In this document: one piece after another, positions 49,910 through 61,247 of the stretch
How positions within the stretch are numbered: position 1 is the stretch's first letter
Layout: every line of letters begins with the position of its first letter
Assembly (NCBI GenBank): GCA_963082975.1
Contig: OY720348.1
Location: 22,993,146 to 23,057,145, forward strand
Origin: Labia minor
Taxonomy: Eukaryota; Arthropoda; Insecta; Dermaptera; Spongiphoridae
Direction: 5' to 3'
Length of the DNA: 64,000 nucleotides
The notes under the pieces: generated by a model
Databases searched by the model: none
The model's input: only the letters and a program-made list of their open reading frames with translations
Told to the model about the DNA's origin: nothing
Translations under genes and position numbers: made by a program

Positions 49910-51760
49910 ATGGATCGTTGGCTACAAACTGGTTCAACACAGAAACGGAAAGAATCAGATGATGAGGCATCAACAGCAAACTCTACCAAGAAACGAAAAT
50001 ATTCGGATGATTATTTATCATTTGGATTTACTTATATTTGCAACAATGATGTGGAAAGACCAGTCTGCGTTCTATGTCAGGAAAGTTTATCCAATGAAAG
50101 TATGAAACCTGCTAATCTCAGACGTCATTTACAAACAAAGCACAGCGAGCATGTTAGTAAGTCTATCGAATTTTTTAAAATGAAAAAAGAAGAACTTAAT
50201 TCAAGTCAGAAATTGATGGTAAAGACGGGATCTGGTGGTATGAGTAAGAAAGCAGTAATGGCATCATATGAAGTAGCTCTACTTATTGCTAAAGCAGGAA
50301 AGCCGCATAATATAGCAGAGCAATTAATTCTTCCTGCTACAAAAGTAATTACAAATATAATGTTAGGAACTAAAGCAGCAAACGATATAAATTTGATTTC
50401 ATTATCAAATGATACGGTTAAGAATAGGATTGAAGACATGTCATGTAATATAAAAGAAGAATTAATATCGAGAGTGCGCAAAAGTCACTATTACTCATTA
50501 CAATTGGATGAAAGTACTGATGTCACTAATAATGCCAATTTGTTAGCTTTCATTAGATATGAGTTTGAAAATCAAATACAAGAAGATGTATTGTTTTGTG
50601 ATTCACTACCTTCACGAACGACAGCTAATGACATATTTAACAGTTTGAATAATTTTATAACCGAAAATGAAATAGAGTGGCCAAAATGTGTTGGAATTTG
50701 CACTGATGGTGCTCGTGCAATGTCAGGTACAAGAACTGGATTGATTGCTCTTATTAAAAATGTTGCGCCTCAGGTTGTTTGGAATCATTGCTGCATTCAC
50801 AGAGAATCATTAGCAGCCAAAAATATGTCACCAGATTTGAAAAGAACATTAGACGAAGTAGTTAAAATTGTCAATTTCATTAAGGCTCGTCCACTTAATT
50901 CCAGAGTTTTTAAAATTTTGTGTGAGGAAATGGGTAGTCAACATACACATTTATTATTACATACAGATGTACGTTGGTTGTCCCGCGGGAAAGTACTCAT
51001 TCGCCTTTTTGAGCTTCGAGATGAAATACGATTGTTTTTAATAGATGCGCATTTTGAACTGACCGAATGTTTCAATGATTTTATCTGGTTAGCTAAGGTG
51101 GCTTACTTGACTGATATTTTTACAAAATTGAACGAACTTAATTTGAGCCTGCAAGGTACTGTTGTAAATATATTTAAAGTTGAAGATAAAATAGAAGCAA
51201 TGATTAAAAAAATCGACTTGTGGTCGAAACGCATCCAGAACGGTGTATATGAGTCTTTTCCAACTCTCAATGATTTCATAGAAAGCTCCAGTGAAAAATT
51301 GCTTAATCAAACGCGTCAATTATTTGTTGAACATTTAATTACTTTGAAAAGCAACTTCAGGAAGTATTTTTCAACTCCTGATCCTTGCAATAACTGGATC
51401 AGAGATCCATTTAATATGGAAATTACAAATGCTAAACATTTATCTGCACCTGAACAAGATATTCTCGTGGAATTATCATGTGATACAACTTATAAACTAA
51501 AATTTAACAAAACTGAATTGAGCAACTTTTGGTTACTTCTCAGGTCAGATTATCCTGCGCTTGCAAATAAAGCACTTCAACACTTGATTCCATTCTGCAC
51601 AACATATTTATGCGAACAAGCTTTTTCGGTACTATTTTATATTAAGTCTAAATATAGAAACAAATTAAATGTAGAGCCGGATCTTAGATTAAAAGTTTCC
51701 AATATTAAGCCAGATATTGAGATTCTTGTTTCAAGAAAACAACTGCATACATCTCATTAA
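49910..51760 (+). CDS. hAT transposase (ZBED-like), 616 aa
   Basis: Cut-and-paste DNA transposase of the hAT superfamily, acting on the termini at 48829 and 52146. Starts at ATG 49910. A Lys-rich N-terminus is followed by a BED-type zinc finger (Cys53, Cys56, His73, His78 in PVCVLCQESL...NLRRHLQTKH) that binds DNA. The RNase-H-like catalytic fold follows, with Asp200 (LQLDEST), Asp266 (ICTDGA) and, after an alpha-helical insertion, Glu569 in CEQAFS; the intervening HTDVRWLSRG is also conserved. The C-terminus (about 545-600) is the hAT dimerisation region. Length and motif order match ZBED5/FAM200-like hAT proteins; a domesticated host gene is possible, but flanking terminal repeats and target duplication make a transposon gene far more likely. 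No stops, shifts or missing catalytic residues. Confidence 0.93.
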   Translation: MDRWLQTGSTQKRKESDDEASTANSTKKRKYSDDYLSFGFTYICNNDVERPVCVLCQESLSNESMKPANLRRHLQTKHSEHVSKSIEFFKMKKEELNSSQKLMVKTGSGGMSKKAVMASYEVALLIAKAGKPHNIAEQLILPATKVITNIMLGTKAANDINLISLSNDTVKNRIEDMSCNIKEELISRVRKSHYYSLQLDESTDVTNNANLLAFIRYEFENQIQEDVLFCDSLPSRTTANDIFNSLNNFITENEIEWPKCVGICTDGARAMSGTRTGLIALIKNVAPQVVWNHCCIHRESLAAKNMSPDLKRTLDEVVKIVNFIKARPLNSRVFKILCEEMGSQHTHLLLHTDVRWLSRGKVLIRLFELRDEIRLFLIDAHFELTECFNDFIWLAKVAYLTDIFTKLNELNLSLQGTVVNIFKVEDKIEAMIKKIDLWSKRIQNGVYESFPTLNDFIESSSEKLLNQTRQLFVEHLITLKSNFRKYFSTPDPCNNWIRDPFNMEITNAKHLSAPEQDILVELSCDTTYKLKFNKTELSNFWLLLRSDYPALANKALQHLIPFCTTYLCEQAFSVLFYIKSKYRNKLNVEPDLRLKVSNIKPDIEILVSRKQLHTSH

Positions 51761-52146
51761 ATATGTAAGTTATATTTAATGAGATAGATGCAGTTATTTT
51801 TTAAAATATTTCTTATTTAATATTTTCTGAAACAAATTATAAAATATTTATATGAATTTAATGTAAGTACCCATTATAATTTGTGAGATTTGTTGCTATG
51901 ACAATGTTTGTATTTTCTTTCTTCAATATTATAATTTCTAATAAAATGTGTTCTACAATATGCAAAAAAATCGTTATTCACCAATCACTGTTAGAAATAT
52001 TCATCATATATCCTTGTCCTTATGAGATCGTAAGCCAGAAATTAATTAATAAAATGACGTAAAGTACCTAAAGTTGTGATGGGGGTCCGTCAAAAAAAAT
52101 TTTTTCAAGTGGGGGTCCGTGGAGTACATAAGTTTAAGAACCTATG

Positions 52147-52154
52147 ATCTAGGT
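52147..52154 (+). repeat. hAT target-site duplication (right)
   Basis: ATCTAGGT, matching 48821-48828. Confidence 0.9.
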
Positions 52155-53338
52155 ATATATATCTATATAATAATGTATAGATATAATAATACATCGATTT
52201 TTTATTTTAGCAATTTAAGTGAACATCAAAGTTTTAAAATTTAAATCTATTCCTTTTTTTTTATTTACAAAGTGAGATGATTGTTTTTTCCTTCTCTTTA
52301 AAGCATAAAATTGCATAATTAAGTGGGCATCAAGTTGCAAGAGAGGGGAGGGGAGGGTGTAAAGGAGCGATCAGTTCGCATGGTTTCGATCCGTTTAAGG
52401 ACTCATTAAAAACAGATTACAACTCAAGCATTCTGGAGCATAGCATTCATCCTCGTTATTCCGCCTCTCCGTCTGGTCACTTTCGCTGCCTCAATGGCGC
52501 CTCAAGTGGCCTTTGACCTCCCCTGTGACTCACTACATCCGGATTTGGTTTATATAATTGGACCACTTGTGGCCAGCGCTTCCGGCTACCCCTTAATAAT
52601 TGTGACTTGCAGTCGTTTACTATCACTAACCAGGTTCGTTCTGGCGGAAAACATAAATCGACATAACCGACAGGCCTCCAACCCCGCACAAATGCATCTT
52701 TTCAAAACGGCTCTCCAAAGGGCCAGTGAATAACCTCCCCTTTCCTCTACACACTTTTTATTCAACTCCTGCAAACTTAATAATGGCCGGGAATAATTCC
52801 GAGGCTCGCTCGCTTTTCTCTTTTCTCTCCACCCCCTCCCTCCATCCTCTCACCCTTTTTTATTATTAATCATGTTAATCTTCTAAAATCATTCTAAAAT
52901 ATCTTTTTTTTTTTCATTCGTTTGGAAAATTATTTGATGTTACTACATTTTAAAAATAATTTATCTACTCGAGCAGTTAAAACATTATAAAAATTCTCAT
53001 AGATTTTATTTTATATTTACATAAAAGTTGGTCAGTCTGTCTACGCTTGTCTTCCCTTCTAGCCAGGGGACTGAGCTCCCCTGGACCCCCTCAGTCGTAT
53101 TTTTTACACGGAAATACATGTACAATCTACAATCATCAATTAGAAAGATCACCACAATAGTTTATTTTATTTATTTATTTACTTTTTAGTATTTGTTCGT
53201 TATCCAGAGAAATTAAACTTAGCGATAATATTTTAGACCCATATTTCCTCCAACAAAGATCCAAATTAATGATAAAAAAAACCTTGAACCACTCAACCTT
53301 AAGTCAAAAGATATACATACAATATATATATACATATA
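52155..53338. other. Spacer with the strongest GC-rich block of the window
   Basis: 52330-52860 is unusually GC-rich for this window and single-copy within it. It includes a G-rich run (about 52345-52358). Frames of 60-79 codons on both strands show no known motif. It would suit a conserved regulatory element or an unrecognised exon. The rest is AT-rich. Confidence 0.4.
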
Positions 53339-53471
53339 CAGTGAAACGCTCTATATAAGCAACTTAACTCTAAGTAACTTCTATACAAGCAACTTTTTTT
53401 AGTTCAACTGTTCTGTATAACTTTTTTAGTGAAATTTGTTCAAATGAGTTGCTTATATAGAGCGTTCAGTG
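53339..53471. mobile_element. Pogo/Tigger-like MITE
   Basis: 133-bp element between TA dinucleotides (53337-53338 and 53472-53473). Left end CAGTGAAACGCTCTATATAA; right end read inward CACTGAACGCTCTATATAAG. Both continue GCAACT, making inverted repeats of about 25 bp with two small differences. CAGT-type ends, TA duplication and an AAGCAACTT interior fit pogo-derived MITEs. Non-coding. Confidence 0.8.
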
Positions 53472-53473
53472 TA

Positions 53474-54010
53474 TTATTTATCACTTTTCTAAAATAATAA
53501 TTTAAATAATAAGTGAATAACAATGATCGCAAGCCATAGGCGTGATGAAAATGTGAAATCAACTCGACCAAGACAAAATAAGGCATCAACAGGTGTAAAA
53601 CATCAAATTATTAGATTATTTGAAAGGTAAACTTAAAATATCTATTGATTAATATCTAAATACAAATTTTATTAAGTAATTTAACAAAGATAATATTTAA
53701 CATATTTATATTTATATATATTTTTTACAATGTTTTTATCTGATTTTTAATGTTTGGAATACCAAACATTGTTTATATTAACATTTTCACATTAAGTGCT
53801 CGAAATTATTTTTCTATATTTTCTTTGTACACATTTAAAATTTATAATTCTATAAAATATTTCGTATGCAATTTTTTTAATGTAAATATTTTATTAAAGT
53901 AAGGAATAAGTAAAAAATGTTAAGTTGACGGAAACAATGTTATAATCCTCAATTTATATGCTTTTAAAGATGATACTATATATAAATTTTACAACACTAT
54001 AATATAATAA

Positions 54011-54053
<43 letters not shown>

Positions 54054-54109
54054 TTTATACAACATATATGTAATATACCCCTTTTTAAAACATACATATA
54101 TTTAGTTTT
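53474..54109. other. AT-rich spacer with TA microsatellite
   Basis: (TA)n at about 54014-54050. No gene or element recognised. Confidence 0.45.
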
Positions 54110-54326
54110 ATCAAGTCGGTTTCAGCCTATGCGGATAAAAGGTGTTCTATGATCAGTAGAACGGATCCTCTCAGCCTTCTCTTGATTTTCTTGATCGGAG
54201 GCGCTACTTTTTCTTATTTTAAGTAGCTTCCCAATTTTGATTCCGGAGGCTAAGTGGACTCCATTCCATAAACCCCAGTTAGAGAAACTCCCTTGACAAA
54301 CCCGGGACTTGTATCCTGGACCACGA
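54110..54326 (-). mobile_element. tRNA-derived SINE-like copy 2 (degenerate)
   Basis: About 80 percent similar by eye to 60070-60330: TATCAAGTCGGTT, CCTATGATCAGTA, GATTTTCTTGATCGGAGGC, AAGTAGCTTCCCAAT, CCCGGGACTTG. The B-box region is altered (ACTTGTATCC). It abuts a family-B fragment directly. Confidence 0.55.
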
Positions 54327-54330
54327 GAAT

Positions 54331-54490
54331 ATGTGTGTGTATGTAGACAAGATTACGCAAAAACTGTTTGAGCTAGAATAATTAAATTTGGTACACGGGC
54401 ATTATTCAAAATTCGTAGTTTTCTATCAACTTTTGAGAAATGTTACTCATTCGGAAGAGGATCATTAACTACAACGTTTTCATTTTTATA
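54331..54490 (+). mobile_element. HINE-like repeat, family B copy 9 (core fragment)
   Basis: Runs from the GTGTGTGTATGTAGACAAGA microsatellite edge through AAATTTGGTACACGGGCATT and ATCAACTTTTGAGAAATG to ACAACGTTTTCATTTTT. Both termini are lost. Confidence 0.65.
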
Positions 54491-56211
54491 ACGTTTTTCT
54501 CAACTTCATTTGGCGTCTGTCTCTATGTCTGTCTGTTTGCTCTTATGACAAATTGAAATCGATTTTTCATCATCTTAATATTGAGATAGACTTTTGAAAA
54601 TTTTTATAGATATTTCATCGATACCTATGGTAAGGTATCGAAGAAATATAATTGAATTATACTTAATTAATTGTAATTAATTAGCAATTAATTATCCCCT
54701 CTCCAATATGATTTTTTCTGGAATAGATCCCACTAAAATGTAATTTAATAATAGATTCTCTGAAAATTTAATTTTTTAACATTTGTTTATGAAACTAGTC
54801 GAATTTTTAATAATGATACCAATTTCTTAGGTTTGATGAAAATTTAAAGTAAATCTATTTAAATAATAATTAATCATAATATTAAACATTCTATTTTTAT
54901 AATATTATTTATTTTAATGAAAATTATTATTAATTTAATCTTTTAATAAGAATTCAACCGCACGTTTGAAATTGATTCGTAGCCGGGTAACCAACGTGGA
55001 TGGCGGTTTCCTTTTTGAAAATTAAAAACTCAACTTCATCAGGCGGATCCCTCCCCATTAGGGGTAAGCCGTCATTTAAGAATCCCCATTAAATTAAACC
55101 GTTAATTATTAGCTTTAATAAGAGGATTCTCACAAGTTGTAAATATTTTATGGTTTTAACTTAATATTTTTTAATAAAATTTGAAAAGAGCTTAATTACT
55201 TAAACAAAACTTAATTAGAATATGTTTTAATGTTACTAGTAATATTTTAAATGTATTTCAAAAAAATAAACTAATAACAATAATAATAATAAAAATAAAT
55301 TAGAAAAATAATAAAATAATAATAATAAAAAGAAAAAAATAATAATAATCATACAAGACAACATTCAGGTTGGAAATATAAAAGGGTACTCTGGGGAGGA
55401 GGTTGGCTGAGGGTCGAACATTTCGTGACATTGTTTCGCCCTGTACTCGGTTCAAATGTTGACCAGAGCTCACTTTTCCACCGGAGGGCTCACTCAATGA
55501 TAAAAATTGAACAATGGAAAAATTAAGGTCTACGAATATTACGAAGATGGAAAGAATTTATATAATAAATAATAAAGACAAATTAAAACAAAAATGATAA
55601 CGATAGACATTATGCTACACAATCTAGTAGGTGTTCTTTTATTTTCGAGATAAATATTTTTCATAAATTTTTTCCATTTATTATCATTTTTGTAGGTTAT
55701 ATTAATTTAATGATATCCTTTATTTACTTTAATGAAAATTTAGTTATCATTTGTTTAAATATCGTTTTTTAAATTGTCTATTTTCCTTATTTTTCATCTT
55801 CGATTATAATGTGGTTTCTTCCATTAGGTCATTCGAGGGATAAGGGTCGTTTATGTAAAATTATTAATTTCAAGAGGGCAGACAACAAACCATGCTCGGT
55901 TTTCAGTGCGATTAAATACTAGAACATTCACACAAACCTCCAACTATATCTACATCCAACATACTCGCCTAATTTAGCACCTTGATACTTTTGGCTGTTC
56001 AACGCATTCAAAAGACCACTCTCTCTCAGTCACTTTTTCGATTGGTGAAAAATTTATAAACGGCATTTAAAAATATATTTCTTTGACTGTTTCTTGGATT
56101 TGAAGAAAAGTTAGCAAAGAGGCATTTTGTTAGATGGAAAGTACTTGGAACGCAGTAAAATTGATTAATATTAATGAATAAATATTTTTCTATTTATAAA
56201 CAAATTTTCTG
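54491..56211. other. AT-rich spacer, no gene identified
   Basis: A GC-richer stretch at 54960-55080 and another at 55370-55500 appear single-copy. An (AAT)n-like run lies at 55275-55350. No element assigned. Confidence 0.35.
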
Positions 56212-56402
56212 AGTGAGAGGCATGGTCTATGACCTTAGGAGACGAGAGTATTTGAGAATAGGATTAGACTGCATAACGAGGAATTGCATAACCTCTATGC
56301 ATCTGCAGATATAGCTAGAATTATAATATTGAGAAGGTTGCGATGGGTAGGGGAAGTTGCTAGGAACGCAGTGGGTGGACAATGTAGGAAGGGATGGGAG
56401 AG
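56212..56402 (+). pseudogene. RTE-type LINE fragment
   Basis: The plus strand encodes RIRLHNEELHNLYASADIAR and RRLRWVGEVARNA, matching the minus-strand fragment at 58450-58800, with a frame break and a deletion after the second motif. No tail is seen. Confidence 0.7.
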
Positions 56403-57469
56403 GATTTATCCAATCCAATTTTTAAATCTAATTAAGATTAATTTATCTCAAATTCTAACAAATAATTCTACTATATAATAATAATAAAGATTAAATAAAA
56501 ATTTTCTCAACTGCAAATCAGAATTTTTCTTTTGTGATTGTACTTCTATTGGATTATAGCAGCTTAACTTATTTCCCAATTCACACACAAATTTTTATTA
56601 TACTATGAAAACCCTTAATAATAGTAGGTAAGTTTAAGATCTATATTTTTTTTTTTTTTTTTTTTTTTTTGAAGATGAGCTGATCTGATTTACTTTATCT
56701 GAAGGCTGTAGTTTTTTTAAAGGTTTCCAAAATATATAAAAGAAACCCATCTTAACTTTTATCGATCTTTAAATCCTAATCATGCCTAGAAATGTATATC
56801 TCTCTCATGATAAGGAGAGGGTTTAGGGAGGGGAAAAGTATTATTTCTTTCAAATCTCGGTTATGACAGTAGTTTTACTAATAACAAAAAAATACATTTT
56901 AATTTTTGAAAATAATTGAGCAACTCTTTAATTTAATATAGATGAATAAATAAACAAATAAAAGAAATAAAATGAAATATTTTTGTAATTTTTCAATGTT
57001 TATCTGATTAGAAGATTAACTATATTTTCTCTGATGAGATAATCTTAATCTTATTCTTATCGATGTGTGTAGATAATAACTATATAATAACAAGAAAATA
57101 CTTCAATTTACATTTGTTAAATTAATTTATCATTTGTTTTTTTTCTCTTGTTCTATCTTAATAAATTCTTTTACTTATTTAAATGTTTAAGTAATTGGGG
57201 CGTTGATGTAACACTGATTTCTTTTTAGTTGATTTTCTTTTTTTTCCGTAGATTAGACAGAAAAAGATTCGAATTTAATTTAAATAACCATTCCTCAAAC
57301 TAAAACGAAAAAGCTTCTATGTTCAATACAGTGGGAATGATAAATTTGAAAACCCACCGTTGAATGTCGTTGAAAATGAATTAATCTAATAAGATCCGCA
57401 CTTAACTCATGAATATTAATATGAAAATTCCCTAAATACTCGTTAAAATATAAACTTTGGTTTTTTATC
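56403..57469. other. AT-rich spacer with poly-T tract
   Basis: Poly-T of about 25 at 56647-56671. No gene or element recognised. Confidence 0.4.
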
Positions 57470-57835
57470 TTCATTATTAGAATTATTTATTCGAAATTGA
57501 GAAAAATGAATCTATCCCTCAGCTAATTAACAAGATCATTTTTATCAAATTATGTCACTATTCAATTATTAACAGCATATATTTGGCATAATATATAGAA
57601 AGAATTAAGTAACTCAAATTATATTATTATGACAATCCATTATAACTACTTATATACTTATACTTATACTATCAAATCTTTTGAATAGAATTCAGCCGCT
57701 TCTATTCTTTCTATATATTCAAGCTATATATAATAGATGCTGTTAATAGTTGAATAGTGACATAATTTGATAAAAATTATCTTGTTAATTAAGCTAAGCT
57801 ATATATTCATTTATTTGAAAAATTAATCTGGTAAT
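57470..57835. repeat. Large foldback (inverted repeat, possible MITE)
   Basis: The left arm, about 57521-57609, and the right arm, about 57705-57797, are inverted copies sharing TATCAAATTATGTCACTATT, TTAACAGCAT and TATATAGAAAGAAT; weaker complementarity continues outward to about 57470 and 57835. The arms differ by a few substitutions and one short insertion. I could not identify a target duplication, so whether it is a transposon or a local inverted duplication is open. Confidence 0.7.
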
Positions 57836-58426
57836 GTTTTTTAACAATTTTCAATTTATAAAAAAAAAAACTGAAAAAAATAAATAATAAAATGAATAGA
57901 TTAAGGGTAAGTTTTAAAAACACTCGGTTTTAAGTTTCAATAAAATTTTATTAAATTTAATGAAGTTTTCGATAGTTACGTCACAATTAGAAGCTTGTAT
58001 GAAAGCAGTATCCAATCCAATCTTTAAATCTAATTGAGATTCATTTTTCTCAAATTCTAACAAATAATTATATAATAATAATAATGATAAAAACAGTTAT
58101 ATTTAAAGAGTATATATAAATTTAAGTTATAATTGTGATTATTTTACTCATTTGAATAGTATCCTAGGCGGTCTAACATATTATATAATATATCGAATTA
58201 GTAAAATAATTTTATGAAATTTGTCTATGAGTACTGAGTACTTCACCTAAGCTCCCTCTATGTTATAAAACTTAAATTAAATCTATTAGTTTAATTGGTA
58301 TTGTAGATAAAGTAGTCCAATTAACTAAAACAAGTATAGTATAATCATACAATAAAAGGTATATTTTGCTTTCTGTCTTATCAAGAAATAGTTTCGATTA
58401 TACATATAAAATATTGCAATATAGTA
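57836..58426. other. AT-rich spacer, nothing identified
   Basis: No gene or element recognised. Confidence 0.4.
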
Positions 58427-59440
58427 AGAATCTATCTATCTCTGTGACTCTACGGCACTCGTAACTTGGCCGCAGCAACCACACCCCTCCAAGTATTCCT
58501 ATTCTGAGCCACATCCTTCCAGTCCCTCTCCTCTCCCATCTCTCCCACATCCTTTCCCACATTATCCACCCACCGTGTCCTTGGTCTTCGAAGTGGACAT
58601 TTCCAACTCGGTCTCCCTACCAATATATTTTTTGCCATTCTATCTTCTCCCATTCTAGCTACGTGTCCTGCCCACCGTAGCCTTCTCGATTTTATAATTC
58701 TAACTATATCTGGAGATGCATAGAGGTCATGCAATTCCTCGTTATGCAATCTTTGCCATTTCCCGGTTACCTCATCTTTGGCCCATAAATCCTTCGCAGA
58801 ATCCTATTCTCAAATACTCTAAATCTACTCTCGTCTCCTAAGGTCATAGACCATGCCTCACATCCATATAATACAACCGGTAAAATAATTGTTTTATATA
58901 TTTTAACTTTTATCCCCTTTGATAATAATTTTGATGCGATAAGCCCCTTTATTGCATGATAACAGGCGTTTCCCGATTGTAACCACGCTTTAAACTCATC
59001 TCGAATATTATTATCTTTCGTTATCACAGAACCTAAGTATTTAAATTTTTCTACATTTTCAAATTCTATATCTTGTATATTAAGATTTTGTTTGTTAATA
59101 CTATTCCTCACTGTTACTAAATACTTTGTCTTAGCATTATTAATTTCTCTTTTCCTGCTTCAATTAATTTTTCTACACTATCTATAATCGCAATTGCCGA
59201 ATCTCCTATTATATTTAAGTCGTCTGCGTAATCTAATACTTCAATTTTTTTGTTTAATTCGATTCCGTTTGATCTCTCCCCAATTTGTCTAATTACATAA
59301 TCCCGAACTAAATTAAATAAAATTGGTGATAATACGTCTCTTTATTTTAACCCATTTCAAATTTCGAAAGTTTCTGACAATTGATTCCAGCATCTTACTC
59401 TTCCTTTACTACCCACAAGAGTAACTACTACTTTACTACC
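58427..59440 (-). pseudogene. RTE-type LINE, 3' part of reverse transcriptase gene
   Basis: Longest LINE piece in the window. Reading the minus strand from 59440: GDVLSPILFNLVRDYVIRQI (RT), VLDYADDLNIIGD with the catalytic YADD (about 59220-59260), then FKYLGSVITKD, VLYGCEAWSMT (58767-59111 frame), and HNEELHDLYASPDIVR, RRLRWAGHVARMGEDR, GRPRTRW-like RRPRTRWVDNVGKD (58450-58749 frame). Stops and frame changes break it into at least three pieces. Only about 15 nt separate the stop at 58450 from an (AGAT)n tail, which fits the RTE clade. 5'-truncated. Confidence 0.85.
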
Positions 59441-60069
59441 CACATATAGTAAGAAATCAACCTACAGAGGCGTTGGAATATAATTTATTTAAAATCTATC
59501 TCTTTTCAAATTCAATTAAATTAATAGAATTAAAAATTATTTTTAAATTTTATATAATTTATTGTTATACGTTTTAATCTCAAAAAAATGCATTTTTTTA
59601 AATGAAGCTGAAAGATTTTGTGTTATTATTTGTTATTTAATAAATACATACATATACCTACTTATCAATTTTAAGACTTCTAGCTCATTTGGAGTACTTA
59701 TAGATAAGCGTATGAGTTAATATCAAAAAAAATATATATATTTTTAATTTAACTTATAGTGTTCTGGTCGATTAATTTGGGTTCAATTATTATATATAAC
59801 AATTATGTCACGAAAATTATATTTTATATCCTTTATATAATCACGAGTGCGAGAGGATCATAATGGGGCTGATGGCCAGTCACGCATGGAAGAATATATA
59901 AGAATAATAAATAATATCAATGTACTTTATATACCAAAATTAATAAATACTTTTTGACATTGATTAGATCTAAACTAAATCCCTTACCCATTCAGCCAGA
60001 GCCCTTTATTATGTTTTTACTATATGAATAAAAAAAAACTCTGACTTTTGTACATCCTATGCAAGAGCA
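59441..60069. other. AT-rich spacer, nothing identified
   Basis: No gene or element recognised. Confidence 0.4.
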
Positions 60070-60330
60070 TCGCCTATCAAGTCGGTTATATGAATTAGGT
60101 GTCCTATGATCAGTAAAACGGGTCCTATCAACCTTTATCCTGATTTTCTTGTTCGGAGGCACTACTTTTTTATTAAGTAGCTTCCCAATGTTGATCCCGG
60201 AGGCTGGGTTGACTCCGTGTCATAGACCCCTGCTAGAGAAATCCCCTTGCCAGGCCCGGGACTTGAACCCGGGACTACGAGAATGTGAGCCAGCTTCACT
60301 ACCTCCCACCCTGTGGCGCCTTATAATAAT
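60070..60330 (-). mobile_element. tRNA-derived SINE-like copy 1
   Basis: The minus strand contains GGGTTCAAGTCCC (60258-60270), a good match to the RNA polymerase III B box, preceded by TAGTGAAGCTGGCTCACATT, which could hold a degenerate A box. The tRNA-unrelated body follows to about 60070. A second diverged copy at 54110 shows it is a dispersed repeat, not a tRNA gene. An (AAT)n run and a second GGGACTTGAAC fragment lie just outside (60322-60351). Confidence 0.6.
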
Positions 60331-61080
60331 AATAATAATGGGACTTGAACGTTTTTACCTCCCACCCTGATGGGTCTTTTTATTATATGAATAAATAAAA
60401 AAAAATATGATATATATTTGTTTTATTGTAATGAGATTTATTTTAATAAATTTTAAAATCATTTTTCTCTTTACCTTTAACTGGCTGTGCCCTAACGAAA
60501 ATGACCCTAATTTTCCTTGATGAGACTTTAGAAAATGATTAATTTACGGACAATTTATGATGGTGGATGGTCTAAATCCCCTAACAGTAGTTCACATTTA
60601 ATACTTATTTTAATATAAAAAATATACAAAATAAAAATAATTAAATCTCTTTGATTTCAATAAGAAAAAAAGCTTAACGAAAAAAAAAAAATATTGGAAT
60701 GTTAAAATTGAAATTTTACAGATTCATTTTTTGGCAGAGAAACGGGAAATTAAATGTCATTTTATTGCACAAAAAGATTTATTTTAACTTAAATAATAAT
60801 CGATTTTTCAATATTTCATTAAAGATTATTTTTTGTAGGAGTTCTTTTTTCTATATCCGTATTAGTATCTGATTAAATGGACAGGGGTATACTCATACAA
60901 TCACAAACTGAATCACAATAGAATCATAATTGAATTAAATTATAGTGTAGATTATATTGATCAATCTTTAATTTATTTTCAAATAATTAAAGAGGCAATA
61001 TTTTTTATATTTATATGAATATGGTAAATAAACTTAATAAATAGGTAACTTTCATACTTTAGGGTTTATTATTCTTTGCA
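60331..61080. other. AT-rich spacer, nothing identified
   Basis: Apart from a short duplicated GGGACTTGAAC/CCTCCCACCCTG piece of the SINE at 60340-60372, no element is recognised. Confidence 0.4.
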
Positions 61081-61247
61081 ATAAACTAAAATATGAACAA
61101 TAGGCCAAATTGAACCCCCCTTATAATAATAGAATGCACTCGTACATATAAAATTAATTTTAATTAAAATATAATTTATTCATTAAATGAAAGTTAGATA
61201 TAAGAATATGGTTTCTACCTTGGCCTATTGTTCATATTTTAGTTTAT
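61081..61247. repeat. Perfect 28-bp inverted repeat (hairpin)
   Basis: The arms at 61081-61108 and 61220-61247 are exact reverse complements; the left arm begins ATAAACTAAAATATGAACAA. They enclose about 110 bp of AT-rich sequence. No clear flanking duplication is visible. Confidence 0.85.

Larger units (their letters stand above)
48829..52146 (+). mobile_element. Complete hAT transposon
   Basis: 3,318 bp. Termini read inward as CAGTGGTTCTTAAACT (left) and CATAGGTTCTTAAACT (right). Subterminal GGGGGTCCG motifs occur twice at each end (near 48861, 48884, 52081 and 52114), and a perfect GGTCCGCGGACC palindrome lies at 48847-48858; such repeats commonly bind hAT transposase. It has an uninterrupted 616-aa transposase and matching 8-bp duplications. 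The 5' leader contains tandem duplications (49296-49405 and 49591-49680). Confidence 0.9.

Noticed and set aside
60240..60330. A genuine tRNA gene
   Set aside because: Only a B-box-like motif is clear, no cloverleaf is evident, and the region is a dispersed repeat.
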